DNA of 64,000 nucleotides from Thiocapsa bogorovii (GTDB lineage Bacteria; Pseudomonadota; Gammaproteobacteria; Chromatiales; Chromatiaceae). The stretch lies in contig NZ_CP089309.1 of NCBI RefSeq assembly GCF_021228795.1, positions 1,178,001 through 1,242,000 of the forward strand. Reading direction: 5' to 3'. The number at the start of each line of letters is the position of its first letter. Position 1 is the first letter of the stretch. Of this stretch, positions 61,931-64,000 are shown one piece after another. The notes below the pieces were generated by a model, which saw only the letters and a list, made by a program, of their open reading frames with translations, was not told the origin of the DNA and did no database searches. Made by a program: the position numbers and the translations under genes.

Positions 61931-62122
61931 CCTGGGGATGGAAGCAATGCCGGATCAAACCGGACACCGGCAGCTTAGCAGTTGCGACGTCGCCTGGCCG
62001 GGTTCCTTCCCGCGCCCCGTCTACCGGAAACGCGGGTTTCGTCCAGCCCCCGCGCCTACGGGAAGATTGAGTTCGAGCCGCGCCGACCTCGCGTCGGCGC
62101 CGTGGTCACGCGCCCGATCGAG

Positions 62123-63292
62123 TCAATCGCAGAGCCGTGCCGGATGATCTGACGGAGCGAGCGATCGAGACGTATGCTTCCTCGTCGCGAGCCTCCGGAG
62201 CCGCCCGAGCCACCGCCAAGGCACCCACACGAAGGCCCCGAGCGCGACCAAGAGGTACAACACCCAATCGGGCACATTGACGAACAGACGCGCAAAGACC
62301 TGAATAACATTGCCTTTATAGACCATTTTGCTCCCACGGGCGGTGAATTTCGCAAACTTCAGTGCACCGACCTTGTCGAGGACCTGCAGCCCGCCTTTGC
62401 CGTAGGTCGCCGCGACCTTGATGCTGTCGACACCCAGATCACCCGCGCGCTGCGCGGTTCGCACGAAGCTGGTGCCGCCGATCCGGTAGAGGGTCGCAGT
62501 TTGATCGCCGAAGATATCGGCCAGCTTCGCCATGCGGCGCAGCGAGGCAGCGTCCGTGGTCTTGCTCAACAGGGTCAGGCCACCACGGGTCTTGGCAAGC
62601 CGATAGACGTCGCCGAAGAGATCCGTGACCGCGTCGAGCTTTTTGGTCTGCTTGACCGTCTTGGCGCCTTTGATCAAAGCCTTGCCGAGCCAGGGCGGAA
62701 GCTTGCCGAGCTTGCGTGCAGTCTTGAGGATGATGACGCTGCCCTTGGCCGTGGTGCTCGCCGCGACGGTCGGGGCCGCCGCCCCGGCGGTGCCGACCGT
62801 CGCCGCGCCGCTCCCGAGCTGCGCCGCGGTGGCGACCAGGCCGATGGACGCGAGCGCGGTGACGACCTCGTCGACGTCCTCGCCTTGAGCGTAGTTTATC
62901 CCCTGTTTCGCGAGATCGCGGATGTCGCCGATGACGAAGAAGTCCGTGGCGACGCTCGCCAGATTGCCGATGGTCTCGTCGCTGGTGCCGTCGAAAAGAC
63001 CCTCGGCCAATTTACCGGCCTGATAACTGACGCTGTCGCGCACGGCCTCGATCTCGGCGCGCAGCGCACGAGCGGCCGGATCCTGATTGACGTAGTCATA
63101 GGCCATGAAGAAGTCGAGATAGTCGGCCGCGTCCGCATAGCGTTCCTCGGCCACCATCGCCCGTGTCTCGGGCACGGGGTCGATGCGGCTCAAGGCCAGG
63201 ACGTTCAATTGCGCCTGTTGCCAAAGCACGCCTGCCGCGATGGCCGACAGGAGCAACAAGGTCAATTTAACGGGCAGCTTGAAGAGGATCAT
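62123..63292 (-). CDS. Membrane-anchored protein of unknown function
   Basis: 389 aa. An N-terminal membrane anchor (LPVKLTLLLLSAIAAGVLW) precedes a soluble region (ERYADAADYLDFFMAYDYVNQDPAARALRAEIEAVR), an Ala/Gly-rich hydrophobic segment around residues 145-185, a Lys-rich middle, and a C-terminal membrane helix (VPDWVLYLLVALGAFVWVPWRWL) with an Arg-rich tail. The overall look, hydrophobic hairpin between amphipathic parts, is vaguely pore-forming-like, but I do not recognise a family. Transcribed alone. Confidence 0.75.
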   Translation of the reverse strand: MILFKLPVKLTLLLLSAIAAGVLWQQAQLNVLALSRIDPVPETRAMVAEERYADAADYLDFFMAYDYVNQDPAARALRAEIEAVRDSVSYQAGKLAEGLFDGTSDETIGNLASVATDFFVIGDIRDLAKQGINYAQGEDVDEVVTALASIGLVATAAQLGSGAATVGTAGAAAPTVAASTTAKGSVIILKTARKLGKLPPWLGKALIKGAKTVKQTKKLDAVTDLFGDVYRLAKTRGGLTLLSKTTDAASLRRMAKLADIFGDQTATLYRIGGTSFVRTAQRAGDLGVDSIKVAATYGKGGLQVLDKVGALKFAKFTARGSKMVYKGNVIQVFARLFVNVPDWVLYLLVALGAFVWVPWRWLGRLRRLATRKHTSRSLAPSDHPARLCD

Positions 63293-63527
63293 GGGTATCG
63301 TCCTTGGGTGATGATCGAGGGGCTCGAGCGCGGTAGGCGCTGCGCGTCGGGAGAAGGCGCATTGGATCGCCGAGCATAGTGCACCGGATCTCGTTTCGTG
63401 AACCCCGAGGCAGCCGCGCAGGCGGGCCCATCAGCCGACACCATCGGCGTTTCCGTCCGTCGGGTTCGCCGCGCGCTCGCCGAGGTCTACAATCACGCCA
63501 TGCCATCTCGCCGTTCAGACCCATTCT

Positions 63528-63614
63528 ATGACCCGGAAGATCCTGCCCATCGGCATCCAAACGTTTCGCGAACGCCGACAGGTGGTGGGCTTCGCGGTCG
63601 AGACACTGGACTGA
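63528..63614 (+). pseudogene. 28-codon remnant resembling the start of an AAA-ATPase/DUF1703 protein
   Basis: MTRKILPIGIQTFRERR matches the conserved N terminus of the AAA-ATPase-like/PD-(D/E)XK family (typically RKLPIGIQSFREIR), then the frame diverges and stops at 63612-63614. No more of that family follows. Probably a truncation left by rearrangement. Confidence 0.45.
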
Positions 63615-63621
63615 GCCGATC

Positions 63622-64000
63622 ATGTCCGAACAAGGCATCGCACCGCATATTCAGGTCATCGACCGGGCCGCCGCCCTGCTCGACGCCATCGCCCGTTATT
63701 CCGATCCCGTGAGTCTGAAGATCCTGGCCGCCGAGACGGGGCTGCATGCCTCGACCGCGCATCGTATCCTCGCCTCGCTGATCCAGAACCGGTTCGTCGA
63801 GAAGGACTCGGTCGGGCGTTACCGTCTCGGGCTGCGGTTGCTGCAATTGGGTGTCAGACTGCACGCCAACGTCGATGTCCGCGCCATCGCCCGACCCGTG
63901 ATGGAGTCGCTGCGCGACCGGCTGGGGGAGACGGTAAACCTGACCATCCGCGAGGGCGACGCGGTCGTCTACATCGAGAAGGCGACGCCGAATCGGATGA
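63622..64000 (+). CDS. IclR-family transcriptional regulator, 5' part
   Basis: 126 codons to the window edge, ATG at 63622. The N-terminal winged helix has VIDRAAALLDAIARYSDPVSLKILAAETGLHASTAHRILASLIQNRFVEKD, then YRLGLRLLQLGVRLHANVDVRAIARPVMESLRDRLGETVNLTIREGDAVVYIEKA, which is the start of the IclR effector domain. IclR proteins usually control nearby catabolic genes, which would lie to the right of the window. Confidence 0.95.
   Translation, partial: MSEQGIAPHIQVIDRAAALLDAIARYSDPVSLKILAAETGLHASTAHRILASLIQNRFVEKDSVGRYRLGLRLLQLGVRLHANVDVRAIARPVMESLRDRLGETVNLTIREGDAVVYIEKATPNRM

Noticed and set aside
1-64000. tRNA, rRNA genes or a prophage
   Set aside because: No cloverleaf-like segment, rRNA sequence, integrase or phage structural gene was noticed while reading the window; a covariance-model scan would settle small RNAs.

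Overview
This is a high-GC proteobacterial chromosome segment, most likely from a purple sulfur bacterium of the Chromatiaceae (Thiocapsa/Allochromatium-like). That placement is inference. It rests on a stand-alone soxYZ locus with an accessory thioredoxin, a two-subunit pyruvate carboxylase, a bacterial GH100 neutral invertase, recCBD, and the overall codon and GC style. No photosynthesis genes or rRNA/tRNA genes were seen.

Layout. 1-200: 3' end of a GNAT toxin-like gene. 473-2877 (minus): sulfur oxidation genes, namely a small exported protein, soxY, soxZ and a tandem-thioredoxin protein. 3394-14490 (minus): recC-recB-recD-GH100 invertase with 4-nt overlaps at each junction. 14805-21373: FUN14-like protein, orphan LolD-type ATPase, ZrgA-like protein, the zinc regulon znuA-znuC-znuB-zur with a candidate Zur box, a polyprenol-kinase-like membrane protein and a GDT1-family transporter. 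21527-23260: IS1380 copy 1, inserted at the edge of a 270-bp nested inverted-repeat element. 23892-29067: second tandem thioredoxin, small proteins, a DUF2919 protein and two MFS transporters. 29157-32448: pyruvate carboxylase subunits. 32559-39688: a truncated glutaminyl cyclotransferase, a DUF29 protein, a four-carbon acid sugar kinase, a thiamine-diphosphate phosphoketolase-like enzyme and a nucleoside-recognition membrane protein. These genes are interspersed with a family of ~85-bp elements bounded by TAAACCGCG / CGCGGTTTA.

40149-60130 is a defence island on the minus strand. It is a type 1 BREX operon in the order brxA-brxB-brxC-pglX-pglZ-brxL, interleaved with an AAA ATPase/DUF4276 pair and toxin-antitoxin modules (mazEF plus a coupled 59-aa ORF, vapBC, higBA, yefM-yoeB, and flanking hepT-mntA). 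The BREX system looks recently broken. IS1380 copy 2 splits brxC with a clean 4-bp duplication. The methyltransferase core of pglX is gone, and an in-frame REP-associated tyrosine transposase flanked by its REP palindromes stands in its place. A helicase remnant sits upstream of brxA. The remaining genes (brxA, brxB, pglZ, brxL) look intact.

60173-64000: a frameshifted IS3-type element, a membrane protein of unknown function, a small gene remnant and the start of an IclR regulator that runs off the window.
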